Of a DNA stretch of 64,000 bases, positions 44,577 through 53,787 are shown one piece after another. Position 1 is the stretch's first letter. Each line of letters opens with the position of its first letter. The stretch spans positions 1 to 64,000 of the forward strand of contig NZ_AMZN01000048.1 of NCBI RefSeq assembly GCF_000331535.1. The letters are read 5' to 3'. The stretch comes from Fulvivirga imtechensis AK7 (GTDB lineage: Bacteria; Bacteroidota; Bacteroidia; Cytophagales; Cyclobacteriaceae). The notes under the pieces were generated by a model. That model was given only the letters and a program-made list of their open reading frames with translations. It did no database searches and had not been told where the DNA came from. Position numbers and translations under genes: made by a program.

Positions 44577-45587
44577 ATGAAGGATATTTTAAACAAACTG
44601 ATAGAACATAAGTCGCTGGACAAAGAGCTTTCGCGCCAGATACTGCTGGAGCTGGCACAAGGTAAATACAATAACAGCCAGGTAGCCGCTTTTCTGACGG
44701 TATACATGATGAGGAGCATCACTGTTGATGAGCTGGAGGGGTTTCGTGATGCCATGTTGGAGCTGTGCCTGTCTGTTCCGATAGATGAATATGATGCCAT
44801 CGACCTTTGTGGAACGGGTGGGGATGGAAAGGATACTTTCAATATATCCACACTGGCTTCTTTTGTGGTTGCCGGAGCCGGACAGAACGTAGCTAAACAT
44901 GGCAATAATGGAGTGTCTTCTGTTTGCGGGTCGTCCAATTTGCTGGCGCATTTTGGCTATGAGTTCACCAATGATATTGGCGAACTAAAAAGAAGTCTGG
45001 ATCAGGCTAACATTTGCTTTCTTCATGCACCGCTATTTCATCCGGCCATGAAAAATGTAGCCCCTATACGTCAGGAGCTTGGAGTGAAAACCTTTTTTAA
45101 TATGCTGGGTCCTATGGTAAACCCGTCTTTCCCTAAAAAACAACTGGTAGGGGTTTTTAGCCTGGAACTGGCCAGGTTGTATGGCTATCTCTATCAAAAA
45201 ACTGATAAGGATTTTATTATCCTGCACACCCTGGATGGGTATGATGAGGTGTCCCTGACTGGCAGATTTAAGATGATCTCTAATCAGGGAGAGCAAGTGC
45301 TGGGACCGGAGGACCTGGGGCTGCAGACCGTAAAACGACAGGAAATATCAGGAGGGAAGACAGTTGAAGAATCTGCTAAAACTTTTGATCAAATATTGAA
45401 AGGACAGGGTACATCTGCTCAGAATGCCGTGGTTATCGCCAATGCCGGTATGGCATTGTATAGTGCTAACCGGGAAGCCGGGTTGGACTATTGCATCAAT
45501 AAGGCTGAAGAATCCCTGCTGTCAGGCCGGGCATTAAAGGCTTTCCAAAGGTTAATTAGTAGGAAAAAAATATACACAATTGCTTAG
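44577..45587 (+). CDS. trpD: Anthranilate phosphoribosyltransferase
   Basis: The 336-residue enzyme joins anthranilate to PRPP. The conserved DLCGTGGDGKDTFNIST, KHGNNGVSS and RQELGVKTFFNMLGPMVNP are present. The stop codon TAG (45585-45587) is immediately followed by copy 2 of the nested-hairpin repeat, which separates this gene from trpC. Confidence 0.96.
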   Translation: MKDILNKLIEHKSLDKELSRQILLELAQGKYNNSQVAAFLTVYMMRSITVDELEGFRDAMLELCLSVPIDEYDAIDLCGTGGDGKDTFNISTLASFVVAGAGQNVAKHGNNGVSSVCGSSNLLAHFGYEFTNDIGELKRSLDQANICFLHAPLFHPAMKNVAPIRQELGVKTFFNMLGPMVNPSFPKKQLVGVFSLELARLYGYLYQKTDKDFIILHTLDGYDEVSLTGRFKMISNQGEQVLGPEDLGLQTVKRQEISGGKTVEESAKTFDQILKGQGTSAQNAVVIANAGMALYSANREAGLDYCINKAEESLLSGRALKAFQRLISRKKIYTIA

Positions 45588-45718
45588 TTAGTGTCTTTAA
45601 GAAAACGCCAATGCCTGTGTTATGCTTGTTCCAAAAATGTTCATCCCGACAACTGTACAAGACTCCGCTTTTTGGGACTTCATCCCGCTCTTTAGCGGAA
45701 ACGTTTTCTTAAAGCCAT
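45588..45718. repeat. Nested-hairpin repeat element, copy 2, inside the trp operon
   Basis: TTAGTGTCTTTAAGAAAACG begins directly after the trpD stop. The inner arms are TAAGAAAACG (45598-45607) and CGTTTTCTTA (45702-45711). The left half matches copy 1 closely (CGCCAATG, GTTCCAAAAATG). The middle has diverged. The outer right arm seen in copy 1 is missing. Confidence 0.8.
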
Positions 45719-45734
45719 CCTAAATTATACCAAC

Positions 45735-45805
45735 CCCGATAGTGATCGGGACAGGCCGAGGGTGAATAAAGTTTGTAGCGAATTCATCCCCGAAACAAGT
45801 TCGGG
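45735..45805. repeat. Two short palindromes between trpD and trpC
   Basis: CCCGAT-AGTG-ATCGGG (45735-45750) and CCCGAA-acaag-TTCGGG (45789-45805) lie 38 bases apart in otherwise unremarkable sequence. No U-tract follows, so they are not standard terminators. They resemble the paired extragenic palindromes of many genomes and may affect mRNA stability or read-through into trpC. Confidence 0.5.
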
Positions 45806-45840
45806 ACAAGTTGTGACCATTGAAAATAAATTACATACAC

Positions 45841-46653
45841 ATGAATATTCTGGAAGAAATAATAGCGCATAAAAAGAAAGAGATAGCCGAGAGAAAAAGT
45901 CTGTTTCCAACAAAACTCCTGGAGCAGAGCATTTACTTTGCAGGCACTCCGGTCTCGCTGAAAAAATATATACTACGAGAGGATAAATCAGGGATCATTG
46001 CCGAGTTTAAAAGGAAGTCACCTTCTAAAGGAATTATTAATTCCAATGCCGCAGTAGAGAAGGTTTCCATTGGCTATATGCAGGCAGGGGCCTCTGCTTT
46101 GTCAATTCTTACGGATACTCAATATTTTGGAGGTAGGAGCGAAGACCTGACTGTAGCAAGGAAATTTAACTTTTGCCCTATACTTCGAAAGGACTTCATC
46201 ATTGATGAATACCAGATAATAGAAGCCAAGTCCATTGGAGCAGATGTGATTTTGCTTATTGCTGCCGTATTAGAAGAACCGGAAGTAGAACGGCTTGCGA
46301 AATTTGCCCGTTCGTTGGGCCTTGAGGTGCTGCTCGAGGTGCATAATGAGCAGGAACTATCCGCCATCAATCCTTATGTGGATCTTGTGGGGGTCAACAA
46401 TAGGGACCTGACCACTTTTAAGGTGGACCTGGCTACATCAGTGGCTTTATCGGAGCTGATCCCTGGTGATTTTGTAAAGGTGTCAGAAAGCGGTATCCAT
46501 ACCCCTGAAGATATTGTGGAGCTTAAAAAACATGGGTTTAATGGTTTCCTGATCGGCGAACGGTTTATGCAAAACAGCCGGCCGGAAAAAGCATGTGCCG
46601 GTTTTATAGAGCGACTAAGTGAAATAGAAGAAAGGGATTATGCCAAAGCTTAA
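45841..46653 (+). CDS. trpC: Indole-3-glycerol phosphate synthase
   Basis: Starting at ATG 45841 (MNILEEIIAHKKKEIAERKS) the enzyme is 270 residues. Hallmarks are IIAEFKRKSPSKG, ALSILTDTQYFGG, LRKDFIIDEYQI, VGVNNRDLTTFKVD, KVSESGI and GFLIGERFM. The last 14 bases overlap trpF. Confidence 0.96.
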   Translation: MNILEEIIAHKKKEIAERKSLFPTKLLEQSIYFAGTPVSLKKYILREDKSGIIAEFKRKSPSKGIINSNAAVEKVSIGYMQAGASALSILTDTQYFGGRSEDLTVARKFNFCPILRKDFIIDEYQIIEAKSIGADVILLIAAVLEEPEVERLAKFARSLGLEVLLEVHNEQELSAINPYVDLVGVNNRDLTTFKVDLATSVALSELIPGDFVKVSESGIHTPEDIVELKKHGFNGFLIGERFMQNSRPEKACAGFIERLSEIEERDYAKA

Positions 46654-47293
46654 TAATATCCGTCTGAAAATCTGCGGCCTGAGAGATAATATCTCCGAAG
46701 TAGTTGACCTCCAGCCCGACTATGCAGGTTTTATTTTTTATGACCGGTCACCGCGTTGTATGGCTACCAGAGTTGCTGCTGAGCAGGTAAAAGCTATTCC
46801 GGACACCGTGGCTAAGGTGGGGGTTTTTGTTAACCAGTCGCTGGGAGAGGTTTGTTCCACGGTAAAGGAATTTGACTTGCAGTATGTTCAACTTCATGGA
46901 GTTGAGAATGTGAATTATTGTAAAAGGCTACATGCCGAGGAGGTAAAGATTATCAAAGTGTTTTCAGGAAATGAAGACCTCAATGAACAATTGCTAGATC
47001 AATATGCCCCTTTTATTGATTTTTATCTGTTTGACACGCGTACGGATAAACCTGGAGGAACCGGAGAAAAATTTAATTGGGAGAAACTAAGACATTTTGA
47101 TCTTCAAAAACCGGTTTTTCTCAGCGGGGGTATTGATTTGGACAATATCGGTGAAATTGAATCGCTGGACTTCGGGCTTCATGCCATAGACGTCAACAGC
47201 AGGTTCGAGGTAGAGCCGGGTTTGAAAAATATAGATTTATTAAAAAAGCTGAAGAATAAGATGAAATCTGTTCTTCAGAAGGAAAAGCATTAA
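46640..47293 (+). CDS. trpF: Phosphoribosylanthranilate isomerase
   Basis: The 217 residues have KICGLRD (catalytic Cys), [37 protein letters not shown] and VFLSGGID. The start lies within the trpC end (14-base overlap) and trpB follows after 4 bases. Confidence 0.95.
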   Translation: MPKLNNIRLKICGLRDNISEVVDLQPDYAGFIFYDRSPRCMATRVAAEQVKAIPDTVAKVGVFVNQSLGEVCSTVKEFDLQYVQLHGVENVNYCKRLHAEEVKIIKVFSGNEDLNEQLLDQYAPFIDFYLFDTRTDKPGGTGEKFNWEKLRHFDLQKPVFLSGGIDLDNIGEIESLDFGLHAIDVNSRFEVEPGLKNIDLLKKLKNKMKSVLQKEKH

Positions 47294-47297
47294 AAAT

Positions 47298-48479
47298 ATG
47301 AGTTATCTAGTAGACAAAAATGGTTATTACGGGCAGTTTGGAGGGGCTTTTATTCCCGAGATGCTGCATCCAAATGTGGAAGAATTAAAGGAGAATTACC
47401 TTCAGATAATAGAAGCTCGGGAATTTCAGGAGGAATTTGCTCAGTTGCTGCGGGATTATGTGGGAAGGCCCACACCATTGTATTTTGCTCACCGCCTTTC
47501 TGAGCATCACAATGCGAAAATATATCTGAAAAGAGAGGACCTGTGCCATACCGGAGCCCACAAGGTAAATAATACTATCGGACAGATCATACTGGCCAAA
47601 AAGCTGGGAAAGAACAAGGTCATTGCCGAGACCGGTGCCGGTCAGCACGGGGTAGCCACAGCTACGGTTTGTGCACTGATGGGCATGGAATGCGTTGTAT
47701 ATATGGGCAAAATAGATATGGAAAGGCAACGCCCCAATGTTGAGCGCATGAGAATACTTGGTGCCACAGTAGTACCTGCCACCAGTGGTAGCCAAACGCT
47801 TAAAGATGCAACCAACGAAGCCATGCGCCACTGGATCAGTAATCCTTTGGACACACATTATATCATTGGGTCGGTAGTGGGGCCACATCCCTATCCCGAT
47901 ATGGTGGCACGCTTTCAAAGTGTGATCAGTGAGGAAATGAAACTGCAACTCAAGGCAGCAACTGGCAATGAAGAACCTAATTACGTGATTGCCTGTGTTG
48001 GTGGCGGAAGCAATGCTGCAGGGGCTTTCTATCACTATCTTGATGCTGAAGAGGTAAAACTGGTAGCCGTAGAGGCAGCCGGGAAGGGAATAAATAGCGG
48101 AGAGTCTGCGGCCACTTGTGTGCTTGGTAAGGCAGGAGTGCTTCATGGAAGTAAAACCCTACTGATGCAAACAGAAGATGGGCAGGTAATAGAGCCGTAT
48201 TCTATTTCCGCAGGTCTGGATTATCCTGGAATAGGGCCCATGCACGCACATTTGTTTGAAACCGGACGGGTGAAATTTGAAAATGCAACCGATGAAGAGG
48301 CTATGCTTGCAGGCATTGAGTTGAGCCGCCTGGAGGGTATTATTCCGGCTATTGAATCAGCCCACGCACTGGCAGCGCTTAGTAAAATAAGCTTTAAACC
48401 GGACGATGTTGTAGTCGTTAATCTTTCCGGCCGTGGCGATAAGGATCTGGAGACATATATAAGATGGGGGAAGTACTAG
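47298..48479 (+). CDS. trpB: Tryptophan synthase beta chain
   Basis: The 393-residue PLP enzyme shows [19 protein letters not shown], the PLP lysine in [33 protein letters not shown] and the C-terminal SGRGDKD. It condenses indole with serine. The stop is followed by a heptamer array before trpA. Confidence 0.97.
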   Translation: MSYLVDKNGYYGQFGGAFIPEMLHPNVEELKENYLQIIEAREFQEEFAQLLRDYVGRPTPLYFAHRLSEHHNAKIYLKREDLCHTGAHKVNNTIGQIILAKKLGKNKVIAETGAGQHGVATATVCALMGMECVVYMGKIDMERQRPNVERMRILGATVVPATSGSQTLKDATNEAMRHWISNPLDTHYIIGSVVGPHPYPDMVARFQSVISEEMKLQLKAATGNEEPNYVIACVGGGSNAAGAFYHYLDAEEVKLVAVEAAGKGINSGESAATCVLGKAGVLHGSKTLLMQTEDGQVIEPYSISAGLDYPGIGPMHAHLFETGRVKFENATDEEAMLAGIELSRLEGIIPAIESAHALAALSKISFKPDDVVVVNLSGRGDKDLETYIRWGKY

Positions 48480-48481
48480 TG

Positions 48482-48628
48482 CTGGTTACTGGTTACTGGT
48501 TACTGGTCACTGGTTACTGGTCACTAGTCACTGGTCATTGGTTACCGATTACAAACGAGCACGCAACTAACTGAAACTGAGAAGTGGAAACTGTGAACTG
48601 AGAACTGAGAACTGAGAACTGAGAACTA
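48482..48628. repeat. Two heptamer arrays between trpB and trpA
   Basis: Array 1 (48482-48551) is ten units on CTGGTTA/CTGGTCA. Array 2 (48573-48628) is eight units on GAAACTG/AGAACTG. The 7-bp period is exact within each, the unit sequences are unrelated, and no gene fits. The whole 158-base gap sits within an otherwise tightly packed operon. Confidence 0.85.
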
Positions 48629-48637
48629 AAAACAGTC

Positions 48638-49435
48638 ATGAATATAAAAGTTACGAACAGAATAAATGAATTATTTGAACACAAGAAGTCCGGAATATTG
48701 TCGGTCTATTACACGGCCGGGTTTCCGAAGCTTAACGATACACTTGATATTGCACGACACCTGCAGGCAGCCGGGGCAGATCTCATTGAGATCGGCATAC
48801 CATTTTCAGACCCGGTGGCAGATGGACCTACAATTCAGCAAAGCAACAAACAGGCGCTCGACAACGGTATGACCTTGAAATTGTTGTTTAGCCAGTTGGA
48901 GGAGCTGAGACAGCACGTACAGATACCGGTTATCATGATGGGATATATCAATCCGGTGATACAATTTGGTGTCGATAACTTTTGCAAGGCGTGTGAAAAG
49001 TGTGGCATAGATGGATTGATACTGCCGGATTTGCCTATTAAGGAGTATGTAGCGGACTACAAGGATAAATTTGAGGCCCATGGGCTCAGGAATATCTTCC
49101 TTATCACCCCCCAAACCGCTGAATCCCGGATCAGGGAGATTGATGAACAGTCTGATGGCTTTATTTATATGGTGTCATCGGCCAGTACTACTGGTGCCAA
49201 AGCACACGTTGTGCAGGATCAGATAGCATATTTTCAACGGGTAAGAGCTATGCAACTCAAAAACCAGACACTCGTTGGGTTTGGGATCAGCAATAAGGAA
49301 ACTTTTGAAACGGCTGTCCAGAACAGCAATGGCGCCATTATAGGAAGTGCTTTTATCAACCTGCTGGAAAAAAGTGTTGATCTGGAAAAAGATATTAAAT
49401 CATTTGTAGAAGCAATTAAAGGGTTAAGTTCATGA
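48638..49435 (+). CDS. trpA: Tryptophan synthase alpha chain
   Basis: The 265 residues contain YYTAGFP, DLIEIGIPFSDPVADGP (catalytic Glu and Asp), GIDGLILPDLPI, VSSASTTGA and VGFGISN. It releases indole from indole-glycerol phosphate for TrpB. Its stop overlaps the next gene by 4 bases. Confidence 0.96.
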   Translation: MNIKVTNRINELFEHKKSGILSVYYTAGFPKLNDTLDIARHLQAAGADLIEIGIPFSDPVADGPTIQQSNKQALDNGMTLKLLFSQLEELRQHVQIPVIMMGYINPVIQFGVDNFCKACEKCGIDGLILPDLPIKEYVADYKDKFEAHGLRNIFLITPQTAESRIREIDEQSDGFIYMVSSASTTGAKAHVVQDQIAYFQRVRAMQLKNQTLVGFGISNKETFETAVQNSNGAIIGSAFINLLEKSVDLEKDIKSFVEAIKGLSS

Positions 49436-50442
49436 TAGTGCAATTAAAAAAGGGGCTTGATGATCAGTATAAACAGGAAATTATTGATAAGATCAATGAC
49501 CTTAAATACAAAACTACCGAGGTAAACACCCAAAAAGGTGATTATATCATTGGCATTGGGAGAACAGACTTTGACATCCGCCAGATCGGGCAATTGCCGG
49601 GTATTGCAGATATCCACCGCGTTTCTGATGACTATAAGCTGGTTTCACGGAAGTGGAAGGTGAAACCTGCCACTATTGATCTGGGAGATGGCATATTGGT
49701 AAAAGAAGGAAGTCTCTCTATTATGGCAGGCCCATGTTCCATAGAGGGGGAGGAACAAATTGAGAAGACGATCAGGCATTTGAAAACTAATAATGTTAAA
49801 ATTATGCGGGGAGGTGTTTACAAGCCGAGGAGTTCGCCTTACTCCTTTAGGGGGCTTGGTATTGAGGGTTTAAAGACCTGGTTCAAAGCTGCCAGAGAAG
49901 CAGGTATAAAAATTATTACGGAGGTGATGCAGGTATCGCAGATAGAAGAGATGTACGACTATATAGATATTTACCAGGTAGGAGCGAGGAATACACAAAA
50001 CTTTAACCTTTTGGATGAGCTAGGGAGGGTAGATAAGCCAGTACTCATAAAAAGAGGTATATCAGGTACCATTGATGAACTGTTATACTCGGCTGAATAT
50101 GTTTTCTCCGCAGGTAATGAAAATCTTATGCTATGTGAGAGAGGAATAAGGACCTACGAAAGAGCCAGTAGGAATACGATGGATATCAATGCCATCCCCA
50201 TTTTAAAAGAGAAGACTCACCTGCCGGTCATTGCTGATCCGTCACATGGTATTGGTATTCGCGACCATGTGGAGCCGGTGGCCCTGGCTTGCATAATAGC
50301 AGGCGCCGATGGAGTGATCTATGAGACGCATGAAAAGCCGCATGAAGCATTTTCTGATGGGCAACAGACGCTGAATTTCAATGAGTCGGAAAAGCTTATT
50401 CATAAAATGAGAAAAGTTTTTGAGCTCAGGGAATCGATGTAA
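49432..50442 (+). CDS. 3-deoxy-7-phosphoheptulonate synthase (type I-beta DAHP synthase)
   Basis: The 336-residue protein has an N-terminal ferredoxin-like regulatory domain (~1-70) and a KDPH/KDO8P-type TIM barrel: SIMAGPCSIE, RGGVYKPRSSPYSFRG, QVGARNTQNF, LIKRGISGT, RGIRTYE and IADPSHGIG. It commits PEP and erythrose-4-phosphate to the shikimate pathway. Translational coupling to trpA (ATGA) puts it under the trp attenuators. Confidence 0.94.
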   Translation: MIVQLKKGLDDQYKQEIIDKINDLKYKTTEVNTQKGDYIIGIGRTDFDIRQIGQLPGIADIHRVSDDYKLVSRKWKVKPATIDLGDGILVKEGSLSIMAGPCSIEGEEQIEKTIRHLKTNNVKIMRGGVYKPRSSPYSFRGLGIEGLKTWFKAAREAGIKIITEVMQVSQIEEMYDYIDIYQVGARNTQNFNLLDELGRVDKPVLIKRGISGTIDELLYSAEYVFSAGNENLMLCERGIRTYERASRNTMDINAIPILKEKTHLPVIADPSHGIGIRDHVEPVALACIIAGADGVIYETHEKPHEAFSDGQQTLNFNESEKLIHKMRKVFELRESM

Positions 50443-50559
50443 GAAGTATTTTTTTGCCCGGGCCTATTTGAAAAACTGACTTGCTGTAATGCGGGAAATT
50501 GTCGATATTACATTTTGGCTTTTAGTCTTTAAATGTAACGTCTTCAATATAATTGGCTT

Positions 50560-53500
50560 GTGAAAGGCTTCCTGTATAAACTTATAGCCATTTTCCTGAT
50601 CATATTCTTTTCAGGGAGCGCTATCCATGCCCAGAATGAGCTCAATGTAGATAAAAATCTGGATCAGTATAACTATGATCATTGGACCAGTGAGCAGGGT
50701 CTGCCGGTCAACTCCATTATTCACATTATACAGGCACGTACGGGATATATCTGGTTTGTGTCTTACGGAGGTATTACCAGGTTTAACGGAATAGACTTTT
50801 ATACGTACAGCTCATTTAATACTCCTGCTATTCAGAATAATTCCTACACACATATTTATGAAGATCGATCGGGTATAATATGGGCGAGTTCAAGTGGAGC
50901 AGGTGTGACAGCTATCGATGGAGAAAAGATTAAGATCTACGATATGGAGGATGGGCTACCGGGCAATTTTGTACAGGAGGTCGTTGCGGACCTGGAAGGA
51001 ACGCTATGGGTGGCTACCGATAACGGTTTGTATTATAAGGAAGGCGAACGTTTTCTGAATGAAGATACCCCCGGGGAACTGAAAGATGTGAACCTCACCA
51101 GTATTGATTGCTCGCAGGATGGGTATTTATGGGTCGGCACCGTGGATAAGGGTGTTTATCGGTTTAAGGGAAATGATATTCAGCGCTATGACATGAGTAC
51201 CGGGCTGACCAGTAACCATATCAACTATGTGAAATGCGAAATGGGAGCGGTGTTTATAGGGACAGACGGTGGCATGTCAGTAGTAGAAGGAGGAGGGATA
51301 AGACGGATGACAACTGAAGAAGGTTTGTTAAATAATTATGTTACCTCTTCTGAAATAGATAATAATGATATTTTGTGGGTGGGGACCTACAAGGGCTTTA
51401 CCCGGGTCGATGATGACAGGTATTCATATTTTTCAAAGGTACATCCTCTTTTTGGCCAAGACGTTACTTCAATGGTAATGGATAACGAAGGAAATTTGTG
51501 GTTGGGAACCTATCGGCAAGGACTCTACAAATTGTGGGACGGTAAGTTTACCAACTATTCAGACCTCAGAGCAACTGATCAGAAACCTTATGTGGTACAC
51601 GCTATTGTTGAAAGGAGTACAGGGGAGTACCTGGTTGTACACCAGGAGGGTGTCAGCATACTCAATGCAGAAAAGAATACGCTTCAGCCTTTAAATCTTG
51701 GCTATGACTTTTCATCTACAAATCTTAAAAGTGGGTTTCTGGATAGCAGGGGGAATCTTTGGATATCTACACTCAATTTCCTTTTAAAGTACAATGGGGG
51801 TGAGCCGGTAATATATAATACGGGAAAAGGCCTTATACATGATAACGTGCGTTTGGTATTTGAAGATTCAAAAGAGAATATCTGGGTGGGTACTACGGAT
51901 GGCATAACTGTGATCAATAAAAATGAACAGATAAGTTATTCTGTGGAAAATGGACTGTCTCATGAATACATTATGAGCATTGATGAAGATTCGGATGGTA
52001 ATATCTGGATAGGTACACGTAATGGCCTTAATGTATTTAAAGATGGAAAATTTACATCCTTTTACGCCAGAGATGGGCTGGCAGGTGATTTTGTGTTCAG
52101 AACAGTTGAGGATAGTGACGGTGTAAGGTGGATTTGTGGTAATGCCGGTCTTACAAGATATAAAAATGGGGAGTTCAAAAAAGTGCTGGCAACGAATGGG
52201 CTTACCAGCAACACGATTTTCCAGTTGATAGAAGATGATTTCGGTTATTACTGGTTCACCACCAATCAGAAAGGGATAAGTGTGTTCAAAGTGCGCAAAA
52301 GTGAACTCAACGACTTTCTTGAAGGAAGGATTGATCGAGTTACTTCTGTTGCTTACTCACAGGAAGACGGGTTAAAGGCAACAGCGGCCACATCATCAGC
52401 TCAGAGCCTGAAGGCAAAAGATGGTACCTTGTGGTTTGCTACTAACCGGGGAGTGGAGATGATCGACCCTGGAAATATCAAGCTGAATGCCAGAAAACCA
52501 CCGGTGGCTATTGAAAAGGTGTTGATCGACAATAAACCGGTAACAGCAGATAGTTTGATCACCATTCCTGCCGGAAAGCACCGCATTACGATCAAATTTG
52601 CCGCCCTTAGCTATATTGCACCTCATAGTATTACTTACAAATACAAGTTATCAGGATTTGATGATGACTGGCAGGAGTCTCAGGATAAGAAGGAGATCAG
52701 TTACACCAACTTGCCCTATGGAAATTATAGTTTTCAGGTGCTGGCGGCCAACAGAGATGGTATCTGGAATGACGAAGGGGCCGTACTTTCCTTTTATATA
52801 AAACCGGCATTTTATGAAACGAATGCCTTTGCTGTGATGGCTATTTTGATAGTGGTTTCTTTGATTTGGCTAGTGTACTATCTCAGAATCAGGTCTCTAA
52901 AAAATGCTCAGCAGGAGTTGGCGAGGATAGTGGCGGTGCGTACTTCTGAAATCACTCATCAAAAAGAAGAGATAGAAGCACAGAAGGAGGCTATTGAGGC
53001 GCAGCAGCGACAGATCGAGGATAAAAATAAGGAACTGCAAAAGATAAATCTACGGCTGGAAGATATTGTGGAGGAAAGGACAGATCAGCTTAAAAAAGCG
53101 TATAAAGAGCTATTGGAGGTGAATAAGGAGCTGGACACCTTCATTTACCGTTCGGTGCATGATGTAAGAGGGCCTATTGCCCGCCTGCAAGGGTTGAGTC
53201 ACTTAATTTCACTGGAAACGGCAGATCAGAAGATACTGGAGCTGGTGAATTTGTTGAATGTAACTGCTGAGGAAATGAATGATGTCTTTTATCGCCTGCT
53301 CAACATTGTTCGTCTGAAAGCCTCTGAACTGAATATTAATGAAGTAAATGTTGGTAAGCTCATAGACCGGGTGCTTGACAGGCTTTTGCCTAATGCAAGA
53401 AATGAAGTGCAGGTCAGCATTGACATAGAGGAGGGATGTCAGCTATTCTCAGATAAGGAGACAGTTGAAAATATTTTCTATCAACTGCTGGATAATGCTA

Positions 53501-53787
53501 TTAAATTTAAAAAAGAAAACGAAGTGCCCCGTATTGAGATCCGTTGCAGGAAAATGAAAGGACAGACTGTGTCAATACAAGTGACAGATTATGGTTTGGG
53601 CATTCCAAAGGATATTACTACCAAAATATTTGATATGTTTTTTGTGGGGCATGACGAGATCAGTGGTAGCGGACTTGGGTTGTATACTGTTAAAACAGCA
53701 GTAAAGGTTTTAAATGGGAAAATACATCTGGTGAACGATGAAGAGGGAAAAACCACTTTCGAGATTATATTGCCGGCAAATGCTTAG
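50560..53787 (+). CDS. Two-component-propeller sensor histidine kinase (orphan)
   Basis: The GTG start gives 1075 residues with a signal peptide (ending IHAQ). About fourteen propeller repeats with IWxGTxxG-like motifs (DGYLWVGTVDKGVYRF, NIWIGTRNGLNVF) form two beta-propellers. A Y_Y_Y domain (YKYKLSGFDDDW) and one helix (~755-775) follow, then a coiled coil with QKEEIEAQKEAIEAQ, and a kinase core with His867 (YRSVHDVRGPI) and GSGLGLYTVK. No receiver or HTH domain is fused, unlike the polysaccharide HTCS type. It is convergent with the next gene, overlapping 4 bases. Confidence 0.9.
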   Translation: MKGFLYKLIAIFLIIFFSGSAIHAQNELNVDKNLDQYNYDHWTSEQGLPVNSIIHIIQARTGYIWFVSYGGITRFNGIDFYTYSSFNTPAIQNNSYTHIYEDRSGIIWASSSGAGVTAIDGEKIKIYDMEDGLPGNFVQEVVADLEGTLWVATDNGLYYKEGERFLNEDTPGELKDVNLTSIDCSQDGYLWVGTVDKGVYRFKGNDIQRYDMSTGLTSNHINYVKCEMGAVFIGTDGGMSVVEGGGIRRMTTEEGLLNNYVTSSEIDNNDILWVGTYKGFTRVDDDRYSYFSKVHPLFGQDVTSMVMDNEGNLWLGTYRQGLYKLWDGKFTNYSDLRATDQKPYVVHAIVERSTGEYLVVHQEGVSILNAEKNTLQPLNLGYDFSSTNLKSGFLDSRGNLWISTLNFLLKYNGGEPVIYNTGKGLIHDNVRLVFEDSKENIWVGTTDGITVINKNEQISYSVENGLSHEYIMSIDEDSDGNIWIGTRNGLNVFKDGKFTSFYARDGLAGDFVFRTVEDSDGVRWICGNAGLTRYKNGEFKKVLATNGLTSNTIFQLIEDDFGYYWFTTNQKGISVFKVRKSELNDFLEGRIDRVTSVAYSQEDGLKATAATSSAQSLKAKDGTLWFATNRGVEMIDPGNIKLNARKPPVAIEKVLIDNKPVTADSLITIPAGKHRITIKFAALSYIAPHSITYKYKLSGFDDDWQESQDKKEISYTNLPYGNYSFQVLAANRDGIWNDEGAVLSFYIKPAFYETNAFAVMAILIVVSLIWLVYYLRIRSLKNAQQELARIVAVRTSEITHQKEEIEAQKEAIEAQQRQIEDKNKELQKINLRLEDIVEERTDQLKKAYKELLEVNKELDTFIYRSVHDVRGPIARLQGLSHLISLETADQKILELVNLLNVTAEEMNDVFYRLLNIVRLKASELNINEVNVGKLIDRVLDRLLPNARNEVQVSIDIEEGCQLFSDKETVENIFYQLLDNAIKFKKENEVPRIEIRCRKMKGQTVSIQVTDYGLGIPKDITTKIFDMFFVGHDEISGSGLGLYTVKTAVKVLNGKIHLVNDEEGKTTFEIILPANA

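Noticed and set aside
47385-48146. 253-codon minus-strand open frame
   Set aside because: Antisense shadow of trpB.
48482-48628. CRISPR array
   Set aside because: Repeats are 7 bases, directly adjacent, without spacers, and there are no cas genes.
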